A stretch of 64,000 nt of DNA. Source: SMYC01 sp965197495 (lineage in GTDB: Bacteria; Acidobacteriota; Vicinamibacteria; Marinacidobacterales; SMYC01). Below, one piece after another: positions 16,963 to 27,001 of the stretch (position 1 is the stretch's first letter; every line of letters starts with the position of its first letter). The stretch spans positions 1,054,001 through 1,118,000 of the forward strand of contig OZ240210.1 of NCBI GenBank assembly GCA_965197495.1, written 5' to 3'. A model generated the notes under the pieces. The model saw only the letters and a list, made by a program, of their open reading frames with translations. It had not been told where the DNA came from and searched no databases. Made by a program: the position numbers and the translations under genes.

Positions 16963-17369
16963 GATGTCCCTCTCCCCACACACGCCAGAAGTGATCCGAC
17001 AGCCGGACTATCGCTGCCGTTTCGCTGTGCATTGTGAGGGCTAGCGTAGCACAAAACAGGCTCACTCTTTACTGCGACGGGCGGGTCCGCGTCGGGGCCA
17101 AAGCCGCGCGGGTCGATGCCGACTGCGGCGGCGAGGATGGCTTCGGACGAGCAGCCTGCGCGGCACGCCAGTAGCCAGGCCCGTCGTCGTCCTGGCGGAT
17201 CGACAGCGAGGCATCCTGGTTGCAAACTAAGGCTCCTTCAGCTGTACTCCGCAAAAAGTCGATCCGGCGTTGATTGCACGGTTTAGACCTGCCATGCTCG
17301 GCTGCTTTGTGCCGGTCGACCCGACGACGCCACCGGCGTCTTAAGAACGTGGAGAGGCTCGCTCGTGCG
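16963..17369. other. No gene recognised
   Basis: Contains a short IS-B right-tip match (GCATCCTGGTTGCA near 17214-17227) and CCGCAAAAAGTCGATCC near 17250, a string also found at 56570. Minus-strand frames are open but their proteins look like GC-frame shadows. Confidence 0.4.
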
Positions 17370-17493
17370 ACGGTACTGTCAAGTTGAGGCATTCAGGGCC
17401 GATCCGACCCCAAGATATTGGCAACGCCGTGCGCTCAAGCCCCATCATCTAGTGGCCCGCTTCGAGCTTGAGACCTCAACTTGACAATACCGT
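17370..17493. repeat. 124-bp element bounded by inverted repeats
   Basis: ACGGTACTGTCAAGTTGAGG at 17370-17389 and CCTCAACTTGACAATACCGT at 17474-17493, inverted with one mismatch. Its right edge coincides with the point where the serine recombinase loses homology, so it looks like a small insertion or IS remnant. Confidence 0.55.
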
Positions 17494-18217
17494 AGAGAGG
17501 ATTGGTCAGCAGGCAGTGGAGGTGTCCGCGACGGAACGGCAGCCCGCCTGTCCGGGTTCCATCAGCGGTAAGCCGTTGCTTGGTGCGCAGTCCCAGATGG
17601 TCTGCCTCGGCCTTCACCTGCCGGAGCGTTCCGTGCTTCCGGTACAGCGCATAGAGCGTCCGGACCGTTTCGGCCTCAGCCTCGTTGATGCGCAGCGTGC
17701 GCTCGTCCTTCTCATAGCCTAGCGGTACGCGGCCGCCCATCCATAGTCCCTTGCGCTTGGAGGCAGCGACCTTATCGCGGATCCGCTCGGCCGTGACCTC
17801 TCGTTCGAATTGTGCGAAGGACAGCAGCATATGTAGCGTCAGTCGTCCCATGCTGGTCGCGGTGTTGAAGGACTGAGTCACCGAGACGAAAACCGCGCCG
17901 GCCACCTCGAGCCGCTCGACGAGCTTCGCAAAGTCGGAAAGGGAACGGGTCAGCCGGTCGACCTTGTAGACCACGATCTGCTCGACGAGACCGGCATCGA
18001 TGTCGGCGAGCAAGCGCTGCAGGCCCGGGCGCTCCAGGGTTCCTCCCGAGAGCCCCGCGTCCTCGTAGACGGTTGGCAGCAGCACCCAGCCCTCCGCTTT
18101 CTGGCTCGCGACATACGCGGCGCAGGCTTCTCGCTGCGCATCGAGGGAGTTGAACTCCTGCTCAAGACCTTCTTCCGCACTCTTTCGCGTATAGATGGCG
18201 CAACGGATTTTCTTCAT
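17494..18217 (-). pseudogene. Large serine recombinase, C-terminus lost (cassette copy 2)
   Basis: The longest recombinase copy. The resolvase domain (IRCAIYTRKSAEEGLEQEFN with nucleophile Ser in TRKS; QSFNTATSMGRLTLHMLLSF) is followed by the start of the recombinase domain (KGLWMGGRVPLGYEKDE, LRTKQRLTADGTRTGG, FRRGHLHCLLTNPLYG). Homology ends at about residue 241, where the inverted-repeat element begins; a spurious tail runs to 17435. The zinc-ribbon and coiled-coil regions needed for att-site recombination are missing. Directly follows its DUF2924 gene. Confidence 0.85.
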
Positions 18218-18218
18218 G

Positions 18219-18650
18219 TTAGGCCTTGCGCTTGGGCGTCAGACCGAAAAAGCGTGGTCCTGACCAGTGGGTGCCGGTGATTTGCTTTGTGATGGCGGTG
18301 AGGGACGGATAGGTTTTGCCATCGAACCGATAGCCGTTGTCGAGTACCTCGACCTGGTAGGTACGGCCATTCCACTCGCGGACGAGATGGGTGCCGGCAG
18401 AAACGGACTCTGCGGGAGCGCCGGGGCTTGGTGTCTCGTTCGCCATGGCAGCCAGAGCGCGCCGGGTTGCGGCCGAAAGCCCGCCATGGGTCCGGCACTG
18501 GCGTTCGTACGCCAGAACACGGCGCAGGAAAACGCACGAGAGCGAGCTTGGAGGAGTAGCCCCAAAGGTTTGCTCCCAGACCCGCCGTAAGCTGGCGAAG
18601 CCCAAACCGTCCAAACCGACGTTTCGGCCAACCCCTGTATCCTGCGGCAT
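18219..18650 (-). CDS. DUF2924 protein (cassette copy 2)
   Basis: 143 residues from ATG at 18648-18650 (MPQDTG). Same signature (LVREWNGRTYQVEVLDNGY, GPRFFGLTPKRKA) as copies 1 and 3, with a 2-codon deletion in the Pro/Ala linker (ANETPSPGAPAESV). The TAA is one base from the recombinase ATG. Upstream flank (GAGCCAGCCGTGCGCACCCC) is shared with copy 3. Confidence 0.85.
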   Translation of the reverse strand: MPQDTGVGRNVGLDGLGFASLRRVWEQTFGATPPSSLSCVFLRRVLAYERQCRTHGGLSAATRRALAAMANETPSPGAPAESVSAGTHLVREWNGRTYQVEVLDNGYRFDGKTYPSLTAITKQITGTHWSGPRFFGLTPKRKA

Positions 18651-19289
18651 CACCGAACGTTCGCTCTTGTGCTCGATAAAGTCCAGTCTAATGAGGGACT
18701 TCCGGGTGCGAAGTCCGCTGCAGCTCGCCCCGCAGCCGATTTGAGCCAGCCGTGCGCACCCCCGGTGGGCCTGTCGCTCGCCACCCGACCGACGACGAGC
18801 GAACATCGATCTTGGTGCTCGAAGCCAACGATATCCAGCTGTCGAACGCTAATGTCGCATTTGAGGCGTTCAGGCAAGCGAATGCTGAGCGCGAGGCATG
18901 GTGCCGGCAGACCGGAGACTAATCAAGTTCGGTGCGCGCGGATGAATAAATAGAAGGCACAGCCGATTCGCCTTTAGGCTTACGCGTCTCTCGGCTTCCC
19001 CGCAGTTGATTACTTGCGGGGGCTGTTCGACGTTCCCGACGCGCTGCGTCGTGCTCCGCTGCGAAGCGTCACGCACCGCCGGCAGACCAGAGATTAATCA
19101 AGTTCGGGGCGCGCGGATGAATAAATAGAAGGCACAGGTGCTACTCGCCATGTTTGCAATGCCTTGCTGGTACGTTCCATCTATTAAAGGAGTTCTGAGG
19201 CTGAGAGGTTCGTTCTCACTGCGAAGTCCGACAGCAGTCGAGCCCCTCCGCGCGGCCTAGCGTGCTATCGGCTTCGACTCGAACGCAGG
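18651..19289. repeat. Cassette flank and two IS-B left tips
   Basis: 18651-18785 is the DUF2924 upstream flank shared with 31874-32010. 18901-18961 and 19077-19137 are reverse IS-B left tips (AATAAATAGAAGGCACAG). Between them a perfect 7-bp stem (CCCCGCA...TGCGGGG, 18998-19021) could be a hairpin but has no T-tract. 19138-19289 shows no gene. Confidence 0.6.
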
Positions 19290-20301
19290 TCAGGACTGCC
19301 GGGGTCGCCGGTTCGACCAACTCTTCTTTGCGGCGTCGAGGAACGTCGCATCTTTGGCCGGCTCACCCTGAACGATCTCTTCGAATTTGGGCATGAACGA
19401 CGTCTTCCGGTGGTGGCGTCGTCGGATATCCTTCACGAGGGAATCCCACTGATCGACCCTACCCGCTTTCTCGTAGCACATTTTGGCTCGCCTCAGATTG
19501 GATAGGGCAGAGCGATAGGACTTGCTCTTCCGCTCATTGACGATCTGCAGCGCGATGGCGCGAAAAAGCCGGGCGGCTACGCCCGGGTGTGGACGCGTCA
19601 AGTGTTTTGCGGCGTCGCCGAGAGCGTAGCGGCTCACGTCCATGAGAGCTTCGTCCGGCGTGCTCCGGAATCGATCGGTGAGGCGCGTCGTTTCGCGGTT
19701 CTCGACAAATAGTTCGATCGTCGACCAAAGTTCGGCGCTCCCGGCGCGGTTCATGGCCCGCCCGTGCCAACGAGTACGCTCGTCTTCCGGTACGTAGCGC
19801 ATGAGCTCTTCATAGCTGCCGGTATGCGGGCTCGCTTCGAAGTCTTTCCACGCCAACGTCAGCGCTTCCTCCGTGCGGCCGAGCTGGGACAAGAGAGCGC
19901 GCTCGCGCCTCTCGAGGTCGTAGGTCGCAAAGTCGTGACTCCCGGCGATCTCGAGGCCACGCCGAACCCACGAGAGTGCCTGATTCGTTTCGTCCTTCGC
20001 GTGGAAGATGTCGGCGATCACGAGGCAGTCTTCGCCGCGCATCCCCATTTCCTGGCAGAGGCGGATGTAGGAAAAGGCGTTGTCTTGGGCCCGATACAAG
20101 GCGCGGAGCACATCGGCCCATTGCCGTTTGGACGCGTCGCCGCCGGGCTCGTCTTTTCTACGCGTCGCCTCCTGCGCCGCTTGCTCGAAGCGGACCCTTT
20201 GCAAAGACGAAGCTGTCGCTGTAGCTGACGAACTTGTCCGGACGGAGGGCGGATTCGATGCGGCGCTCGAATGGGTCCGGTGTGCGAGCTCGACGGCTCA
20301 T
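19290..20301 (-). pseudogene. DUF6880-like protein with internal deletion and frameshift
   Basis: Starts MSRRARTPDPFERRIESALR at 20301 (frame to about 20203). It then loses frame and continues as RVRFEQAAQEATRRKDEPGG in the frame ending at 19290. DUF6880-type proteins have a longer middle region between these parts, so roughly 70-80 residues appear deleted. The C-terminal helical repeats (YIRLCQEMGMRGEDCLVIAD, NQALSWVRRGLEIAGSHDFA) are intact. The ATG overlaps the upstream SEC-C stop (ATGA), indicating coupled translation before the damage. Function unknown. Confidence 0.6.
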
Positions 20302-21698
20302 CTTTCGCGCTCTGTCGAGATTCCGAGCTCCTCCCACAGAAAGCCCAAGTCGACGGGATCGCGTCTTTGCATCTCGGCCTGCTCGCGCTCGCCATACTCG
20401 TAGCTTCGCAGGAGCTCCACGACCTCGCGCCGGCCGGCTTTCGAACGGATGGCCTGGCGAGGCGTCTTGTCCTTCAACGCGGGAACGGGCTCGTCGGCCC
20501 AATTTGCGTAGTTCTGCCGGTAGAACTGTTCCAGGATCGCGGTGTGCGTTTCTGGCGGGATGGCGTCGCCGGGGCCGTCTCCAACATCCGGCTCATTCCT
20601 TGTTCGCGCGTGACGATCCTTCCACGCATGTCTCGGGTCGGTCGACTCGCGCGCGATGCGCTCCACCGCGTCGCCTAGAAGCTCCGAGAACCAGCTCTCA
20701 GCGGTATCGGCGGCGTCCGTGGTTGGGGCGAAAAGCTCGATACGATCGTCGGCCCTTCTCGAGATGGTGCAAAGAGAGCGACGCGAACCTTCGCGGGCTT
20801 CGTCTGGCTGGAACCGAACCCAATGGTCTTCGCCGTCCTCCTCCACGTCCGGTTCTTTGTCGAGCGCTTTGGCGAATCGCGGCCAGTCTTTCACACGGTA
20901 GTGGACCGCCGTCAACAGGATCGCCTCGCCCGTCGAAGCATCGATCAATACCGGTGGGGGTCCTACGAGGACCGACAACCACGCGTCGATGATGCAGGCA
21001 CTCACCCAGTCCGAATCAAGTAGACCTCCGCTCCCTCGCGGTCCATCCAGAATGCGGCCGCGTAGTTCCAGATACTGAGGGCGGTTGAAAGCATACACCG
21101 CACCGCTGAGAACACTTGGCTCGCACGGGAGCACCCGCGCCGCGAAAATGTCGCCCTCCCGGAGGGATCGCGAAGCCGACCTCTCGCGAACCCAAACCCG
21201 CTTCGGCTCGTGGGCTAGCGTCGAAACGAGCCACAGCCCCTCGCCGGGCTCCGCTTCGACGACTTCGTAGAGATCAATGGGCTCCGTCGCGAGAAGTTGG
21301 AGATAGCGCCGCTCGTTGGCCTCCATCAGAGGTCCTCCTTCGCCGAGCACGAGCTCCATCACGGGCACGATGTCGTCCTCGTCTTCGGTGAGGCCGATCT
21401 CGCCCTCGGCGAGCACCCATTCGAACGCGTTCAAATGGACCATTTCCAACAAGTCCTCGGGAAGCTCGTCCAACTCCTCGAATTGGTCCGGCGTCAGCGA
21501 GTCGAAGTAGTCGAGAGCGATAGCGCGTTCAAACTCATCCGGGTAATGATCGCGAAGCCACCCGAGTGCGCGTGCGACCGCGCCTTCGGAGACAGCGACC
21601 GACGCCTCCGCGGCCTCGTCCTTTGCGAGGCAGCACTTCTTGTACTTTTTCCCGCTGCCGCAGGGGCAGGGGGCGTTACGAGATGTTTTGGTCGGCAT
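20298..21698 (-). CDS. SEC-C zinc-motif protein with DUF2384-like C-terminus
   Basis: 466 residues. N-terminal SEC-C motif (RNAPCPCGSGKKYKKCC, residues 7-23). A long acidic middle region of unknown fold follows. The C-terminal module ANWADEPVPALKDKTPRQAI and RSKAGRREVVELLRSYE is the MbcA/ParS/Xre toxin-binding (DUF2384) domain. SEC-C domains often act as zinc-dependent adaptors to SecB or ribosomes or appear in conflict systems; the exact role here is unknown. Intact, ATG at 21696-21698, overlapping the DUF6880 gene by ATGA. Confidence 0.85.
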   Translation of the reverse strand: MPTKTSRNAPCPCGSGKKYKKCCLAKDEAAEASVAVSEGAVARALGWLRDHYPDEFERAIALDYFDSLTPDQFEELDELPEDLLEMVHLNAFEWVLAEGEIGLTEDEDDIVPVMELVLGEGGPLMEANERRYLQLLATEPIDLYEVVEAEPGEGLWLVSTLAHEPKRVWVRERSASRSLREGDIFAARVLPCEPSVLSGAVYAFNRPQYLELRGRILDGPRGSGGLLDSDWVSACIIDAWLSVLVGPPPVLIDASTGEAILLTAVHYRVKDWPRFAKALDKEPDVEEDGEDHWVRFQPDEAREGSRRSLCTISRRADDRIELFAPTTDAADTAESWFSELLGDAVERIARESTDPRHAWKDRHARTRNEPDVGDGPGDAIPPETHTAILEQFYRQNYANWADEPVPALKDKTPRQAIRSKAGRREVVELLRSYEYGEREQAEMQRRDPVDLGFLWEELGISTERER

Positions 21699-21804
21699 GA
21701 TGTGAGCCCTCCGACGCGCGGTCCGAGCCTCCTCGTCGCATGTCGAGAAGCCGTTGGCGAAGGCGACCGCAGTCGCAATCTAGCACGTCATTGGCCGAAC
21801 TGGT

Positions 21805-22027
21805 GTTGTTTTTTATATTGAATCGCGAAGATTTCTCATTCGTGATTCACCTCGACCGGCAACCACGTACGAGCAGAAGACGGGAGGCGCAGACGGGGTC
21901 AAGGGCGCGTAGCGGCTCGCGTAGCGAGCGAACCCTTGACGCCGTCGAGCACTCCCGTACCCTCATGGAGTGGTGGCCGTTCTTGATATTTCATCGCGGT
22001 GGATTACGGATTAAAGTGATAAACAAC
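21805..22027. mobile_element. Element H copy 2
   Basis: 223 bp, same GTTGTTT/AAACAAC ends and hairpins as 8406-8628. Here the long stem reads GTCAAGGG...CCCTTGAC perfectly, while copy 1 carries a substitution. It abuts an IS3 OrfB fragment. Confidence 0.75.
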
Positions 22028-22620
22028 AAACGCCTCATCGCCGAGAGCTGTCGCAAGCAGGACATTGAACCCGACCAGCTCACCCTTCACGCGGACCGTG
22101 GCAGCTCGATGAGGAGCAAGCCCGTGGGTCTGCTCCTGGCTGACCTCGGAGTTACCAAGACCCACTCCAGGCCTTACGTCTCGAACGACAATCCCTACTC
22201 CGAGTCTCAGTTCAAGACGATGAAGTACTGTCCTCAGTTTCCGAGCCGCTTTGGTTCCGCCGAAGAACGGCCGGCTATTCTGCTGCGGTTTCTTCGCCTA
22301 CTACAATTTTCACCACCGGCACTCGGGAATCGGCCTTATGACACCGGCCGACGTTCACTATGGTCGAGCCGAACAGCTCACCACCGCTCGGCGCCAGATC
22401 CTTCTCGAAGCTCAACAGGCTTATCCCGAACGCTTCGTTCGCGGAACGCCGCAACCGCCCGTTTTGCCTCCGCAGGTCTGGATCAACCCGCCGCTGGAAA
22501 AAACGACCCTCCACGATGCCGCACAAGCCCCTCTCGCGGCGGCGTCCATACCTGGGGTACCCCCTTTTTCTGCTTCACGCAACGAGATCTTGATCGATGT
22601 TGACGTCGATCGCGCCGACC
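22028..22620 (+). pseudogene. IS3-family OrfB C-terminal part, frameshifted
   Basis: Begins RLIAESCRKQDIEPDQLTLH, identical to the region of the OrfB at 14944-15583, then continues past its break point (VTKTHSRPYVSNDNPYSESQ with the catalytic Glu in SESQFKTMKY). A frameshift near 22250 moves to FAYYNFHHRHSGIGLMTPAD and the usual OrfB end. The N-terminal half is missing at the element H junction. Confidence 0.8.
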
Positions 22621-22636
22621 TCACGAGTCTCCCCAC

Positions 22637-22802
22637 GGTGCTTCCGCCATTAAGTGTTGGTGATGTGTATGCATCCCTTTGCAAAAGAGGCGCTTACGCT
22701 CCATTTAGCGCGCAGCGAAGGTAACGAGCACTATTTTGAGTGTAACTTAATGTACCATAAAGTCTTAACGTCATCTTACCAACACTTGATGGCGGAAGCA
22801 CC
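22637..22802 (-). repeat. MITE-166 complete copy
   Basis: 166 bp; here both ends carry the GGTGCTTCCGCCATTAAGTG type tip, making the terminal repeats longer and more symmetric than in other copies. Confidence 0.75.
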
Positions 22803-22928
22803 AGTCTAGCGGTAGAACTCTCCAAGGTGGTCGGTCATGCTATCTTTTCGGTCACGGCCTGAATGGCGCATTCTTGTCGCCGATTCCCGGATTGGAAAGA
22901 TTGATGCCGTCATGCTTAGGTTTCGAAG

Positions 22929-25900
22929 ATGAAGCAAAAGTACTACAAGTCGGCGGATCTCATTGATCGGCTCTGCAATACCGCTGATAGGAAGGACAAG
23001 ACCGTCACGTTCCTTGTAGGTTCGCCGCTAACGTTTCCCGATCATGTGGGAGGGCACGGTGTACCAGGAGTCTCCGGCATGGTCGACCTCATCCGTCGTG
23101 AGTTTGAGGGTAGCGACGCTGAAACTGAATTTGATCAGAGCCTCAAGGGAGAGTCGGCGAATCGGTACCAGAGAGCCTTCGAGTTCTTGCACGGGCGACG
23201 AGGGCAAGATGTCGCGAATAGAATCGTCCGAACTGCCGTGTGGCAAGCCTTGGACGCCAACAATTGGCCTTCCTCCCTTCCCGAGACGTTGCCAGACGAT
23301 GCGGATCCTGCCACCTGCAAGGCCCTAGAGAGTGAATTTGGTGCTTGGGTCTTGCCACGTGCTGTGGATATCCTCGGAAATCTGCTGGTAACTTGCTCGG
23401 ATACGTTTGGCCGGGCTGTGTTGACGACAAACTTCGATCCCTTGATCGAGGTCAGTGTGTTGAAGCACGGTGGGCGATTCTACAGAACCGTGCTCCACGA
23501 CGATGGGAAACTGGGGCAGACGGTTTCAGAAGGCACTCATGTTGTCCACCTCCATGGATATTGGCAGGGCCATGACACGCTTCACACGCCGCAGCAGTTG
23601 GTTCAACCGCGGCCGCAGCTTAGAAAGTCACTGACGCGGGTGGTCGAGGCATCGACCCTTGTCGTTGTTGGATACAGCGGTTGGGATGACGTGATTACAC
23701 AGACTCTTGTGGAATTGCTGTCAGATTCGGCAAGCAATCCGGAAATCATGTGGGCATTTCATGGAGATGACACGGCGACCATCGAGGCGTCGAACGAACG
23801 GCTACTCGATGTCCTCACGCCGGGAATTGGTCGAGGGAGGGTGTCGCTGTACCGAGGCATCGACTGTTGCTCCGTATTCTCTGAGATCTACGAACAGTTG
23901 ACGCCAAGTTACCTAGCAGCGTCTGGTCCGACTAGAGGACCACGCATGACTACCGTCGTCTCCGGTTCAGGCGACCAAGATGGAAATCCCGAATTAATGG
24001 CCGTGTTGCGTTCCGGGGAACCGCCGCTCGTTGTGTTCGTCAGCAGTCGAATCTCTACACAAACACGATGGGCGCGTGACGCGGTGGCCGACACGCTTCA
24101 GCAGTCGAACCAGTTCAAACCCTGGTTATTCGAGCACGCACCCGCCAGCTCCGAGATTCTTGCTGACAGCTATTTGGCCAAGGTGCGTGAGTCAGACTTG
24201 GTTATTTGGCTTGTTGAGCAGGAGACGACGGAGCCCGTTCGAGCCGAAATCACCGCGGCCCTTGAGGCCACTCGGCGAATCTTGATGTTCCGGATCACCC
24301 CTCCCCGGAGTGACTCCGCGACCGAGTCACTGATCACGTGTGTCGGCACCAAGTGGGACTACGTCGCCGACGCCGCAGATCTGAAGGGAAAACTGCAGGC
24401 GGCGCTTGGGGACGAAATCGTACGAGCGTGGCGTGCCGCAGGTCGACCGACGAAGCCTCCAATCCTAGATACTCTGAGCGCTCAAAGTCGAAGCCGGTGT
24501 ATCGACCGATGGTTGGCTGCCGGGATTTCAGACAGGATCGCCGAGTGCTTTGCCGACGATCCATCGATTGGACTGTTGCAGGTCCCGGTATTCGCATCGA
24601 ACCGACTCGCCATCCTCCGCGCAGAGATAGGTGCGGGAAAGTCCCTAGCTGCTGAACGACTGTTCCAAGATGCTCTTAAGCTGGCGCGCATACACGAGAA
24701 CGAAGAAATCCCGATTTTCCTCGAAGCAAAGAACATCATTGGATCACTTGAGCAGAACCTAAGCGGGTCGGGATATAACAGCGTCCCGGTCGGCAGCGTT
24801 CTGGTCGTCATCGACGGTCTAGATGAGGCACCAGTAGAACGGCGCGTTGAGCTTGCGCGAGCTGCGAGACGGCTAACATTCGAGTACCCATCGGCTCGAG
24901 TCTTGGTCACGAGCCGGCCGCTTTCCGATCTGAGTCCTGAGTTCGATGACTTTTTCATTGATGTCCCGCCGCTAACCCGCGAGCAGACTTTCGCGTTAAT
25001 AACTCGTGTCGCCGGCCGCGATGTCGATGAATGGACGTTCCGGGACCTCCCAGAATCATTCATCCAAGCTATCGCACGGCCGCTTTTTGCGATTCTCGTA
25101 AGTGTGAGTCAACGCGGGGAAGCGCTCGTACCCGTCCCAAAGGGTCGCTTACTCTCCCAATTGGTGGAAGCGAGCCTCGGGCGTGCCAATGCAAGACAAG
25201 AGAGTGCTGATCCACTTCTGAGAAAACTCGCGCGCCTAGTGATGGACCGTGGTGGCGCGCCGGTCCCCATTTCGGACGTCTCGACGTACGCTGAAGCTGC
25301 GCCGCTTCTACAATCACGGCTCATTGTGGAACGCAAGGGATCGCTCGTGTTTCCCTTGGCGATCCTCGCGGAGTGGTTTGCGGCGCGCGAGCTCGAAACG
25401 GGAACACCTAGGGCGGACGAAATGGCTGCCGACGCTGTCCGGCTTCGAAATTGGATAGTGCCGCTTGAGATATGTGTATCCGAAGCGAGCGAGCCGAATG
25501 TATCTCGGCTCATGCGACCGCTTGCATCCCAGCGTCCAGCATTCGCGGCGAATATCCTGGCGGAAGCATTTTCCGAGTGGACGCACGATGACACCGATCA
25601 ACCGTTGCCGCACTGGCGGCAGTTTGGCGAACAGCTTCGCGACGCGATGAAGGCATGGGTTGTGGGTATGGGTCCTTTGGCACCTCTGGTCGCTCCGGTC
25701 CACCGCGATGGGCGCCTTCGAACGATCGGAGTTCGCCTATCCGATCCTTCGACCGTTGTCGTCTCTTGGGCGCGCCGCACCGCAGCCGAAGAGGTAGTTG
25801 AACTGCCAGACGGCTTTCACGTCGATGAGGAATGGTTGGAATTTACGCAACAATACGGCTTCGCTGTGCACAACGGTTGGGCTTGGCAGTGGGCTCTCGA

Positions 25901-26654
25901 TCATCTGCAAAGCGAAGTGTGCACGTTGTTAGAACGCCGCGTCCTGCCGCAGATCGAGGCACTTCGCGCGGAATTCGGCTGGCGAGCGGCATTGTCGGTC
26001 GCTCGACGTAGTGGCTCATTGGATCCAACACCAATCCCGAAGAATCTGCTTGAGAAGCGCCTTAGGTCGTACCCGTCTCGTGGAACCTACGTGGATAGTG
26101 GAGACTCATTTGAGGTCGATCGGGTTCATGAGGTACTTGCACGGTTGATGGAGGAAAACGGTGAACGCCATCTGTGTCCACCTTGGCCAGGCCCCGAGAA
26201 CCTCATCGGACCGTATGTATGGAGCGGATATTCTCCCGAGGCCTTGCTGGCACGCACGCACGCCGTCTACACCGCAGCGTTGGGGGCGTACTTTGAGGTG
26301 GTCGATCGCTGGTTTCCCCGTTTTTGCGGCGACTTACGGCTCGAATCCAAACGTCCGTTCAAGTTGATTGGCATGGTCAGGACTGCGACAGAACCTAAGG
26401 TGTGGCATAGGGGGCCTTGTATTTGTTATTACCGAGAGCCGAATCTAAGTGGTCCTGACTTCACAGTAAATCTACAACTGGGGAATGAGAGCGCGTGGAA
26501 GACCTTCCTCGAGCACGTCAACGACAGACTTGAGAATCGGCAGATCGACAGCTTCAGGTCTTCTGTGCTGGACGTATTCGACTTAGACGCAGCTGAAAAA
26601 TTGACATACTCGTGGCTCCTTGATGATCTGCGGCAAGTTCACTGGATTCGATAG
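22929..26654 (+). CDS. SIR2-DUF4062-NACHT multidomain protein, anti-phage defence candidate
   Basis: 1241 residues. Residues 25-330: SIR2-like NADase domain (TVTFLVGSPLTFPDHVGGHG; TTNFDPLIE 166-174; HVVHLHGYW with likely catalytic His209; VVVGYSGWDD). Residues 366-460: DUF4062/TIR-like Rossmann region (PLVVFVSSRISTQTRWARDA, ESDLVIWLVEQE). Residues 560-800: NACHT NTPase with Walker A EIGAGKS (the first Gly of the canonical motif is Ala), Walker B VLVVIDGLDEAP (624-635) and sensor VLVTSRP. Residues 850-1241: a large C-terminal region, probably the ligand sensor, not recognised. SIR2-STAND proteins such as Avs5 deplete NAD+ on phage detection; the same logic is inferred here. Single gene, no partner, with lower GC than neighbours. 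Confidence 0.85.
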   Translation: MKQKYYKSADLIDRLCNTADRKDKTVTFLVGSPLTFPDHVGGHGVPGVSGMVDLIRREFEGSDAETEFDQSLKGESANRYQRAFEFLHGRRGQDVANRIVRTAVWQALDANNWPSSLPETLPDDADPATCKALESEFGAWVLPRAVDILGNLLVTCSDTFGRAVLTTNFDPLIEVSVLKHGGRFYRTVLHDDGKLGQTVSEGTHVVHLHGYWQGHDTLHTPQQLVQPRPQLRKSLTRVVEASTLVVVGYSGWDDVITQTLVELLSDSASNPEIMWAFHGDDTATIEASNERLLDVLTPGIGRGRVSLYRGIDCCSVFSEIYEQLTPSYLAASGPTRGPRMTTVVSGSGDQDGNPELMAVLRSGEPPLVVFVSSRISTQTRWARDAVADTLQQSNQFKPWLFEHAPASSEILADSYLAKVRESDLVIWLVEQETTEPVRAEITAALEATRRILMFRITPPRSDSATESLITCVGTKWDYVADAADLKGKLQAALGDEIVRAWRAAGRPTKPPILDTLSAQSRSRCIDRWLAAGISDRIAECFADDPSIGLLQVPVFASNRLAILRAEIGAGKSLAAERLFQDALKLARIHENEEIPIFLEAKNIIGSLEQNLSGSGYNSVPVGSVLVVIDGLDEAPVERRVELARAARRLTFEYPSARVLVTSRPLSDLSPEFDDFFIDVPPLTREQTFALITRVAGRDVDEWTFRDLPESFIQAIARPLFAILVSVSQRGEALVPVPKGRLLSQLVEASLGRANARQESADPLLRKLARLVMDRGGAPVPISDVSTYAEAAPLLQSRLIVERKGSLVFPLAILAEWFAARELETGTPRADEMAADAVRLRNWIVPLEICVSEASEPNVSRLMRPLASQRPAFAANILAEAFSEWTHDDTDQPLPHWRQFGEQLRDAMKAWVVGMGPLAPLVAPVHRDGRLRTIGVRLSDPSTVVVSWARRTAAEEVVELPDGFHVDEEWLEFTQQYGFAVHNGWAWQWALDHLQSEVCTLLERRVLPQIEALRAEFGWRAALSVARRSGSLDPTPIPKNLLEKRLRSYPSRGTYVDSGDSFEVDRVHEVLARLMEENGERHLCPPWPGPENLIGPYVWSGYSPEALLARTHAVYTAALGAYFEVVDRWFPRFCGDLRLESKRPFKLIGMVRTATEPKVWHRGPCICYYREPNLSGPDFTVNLQLGNESAWKTFLEHVNDRLENRQIDSFRSSVLDVFDLDAAEKLTYSWLLDDLRQVHWIR

Positions 26655-26663
26655 CCGAGAGGT

Positions 26664-26790
26664 TGTGCCTTCTATTTATTCATCCGCGCGCCCCGAACTT
26701 GATTAGTCTTCGGTCTACCGGCACCATGCCTACATGATTTCGTCATTTGTTCGCGCTCTCATCTCTGTCTTCAAGGCTCGTCGCGAGCTG
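26664..26790 (+). mobile_element. IS-B left-end fragment
   Basis: TGTGCCTTCTATTTATTCAT through the start codon region to codons for SVFKARRELV; body lost. Follows the SIR2-NACHT stop by about 10 bp. Confidence 0.75.
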
Positions 26791-26945
26791 GTGCCCGCGG
26801 ATGATTTAAGACGATAGCGGCCTGTTGGTCACGCTGGAGCCAACCAGCGACGGCAACCATCAACAGTGTCAAGGGCTGGATCGGCGTCCTCATGACCGAG
26901 GATTCTAGCTCCCATCGGCCAACCAAGCGTATACACGACTATTCC

Positions 26946-27001
26946 GAAACGTCCCGGCGTGCCGATCTTGAGTTCGTTTGTATTCTTGGAACACGACGGG
27001 C
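26946..27001 (-). repeat. IS-C tip (reverse)
   Basis: AAACGTCCCGGCGTGCC then GAGTTCGTTTGTATTCTTGG and AACACGACGGG, reverse of the repeat at 1575. The preceding GCGGCCTGTTGGTCACGCTG segment also occurs at 34229. Confidence 0.6.

Noticed and set aside
18998..19021. Rho-independent terminator
   Set aside because: A 7-bp stem without a T-tract and not positioned at a gene end.
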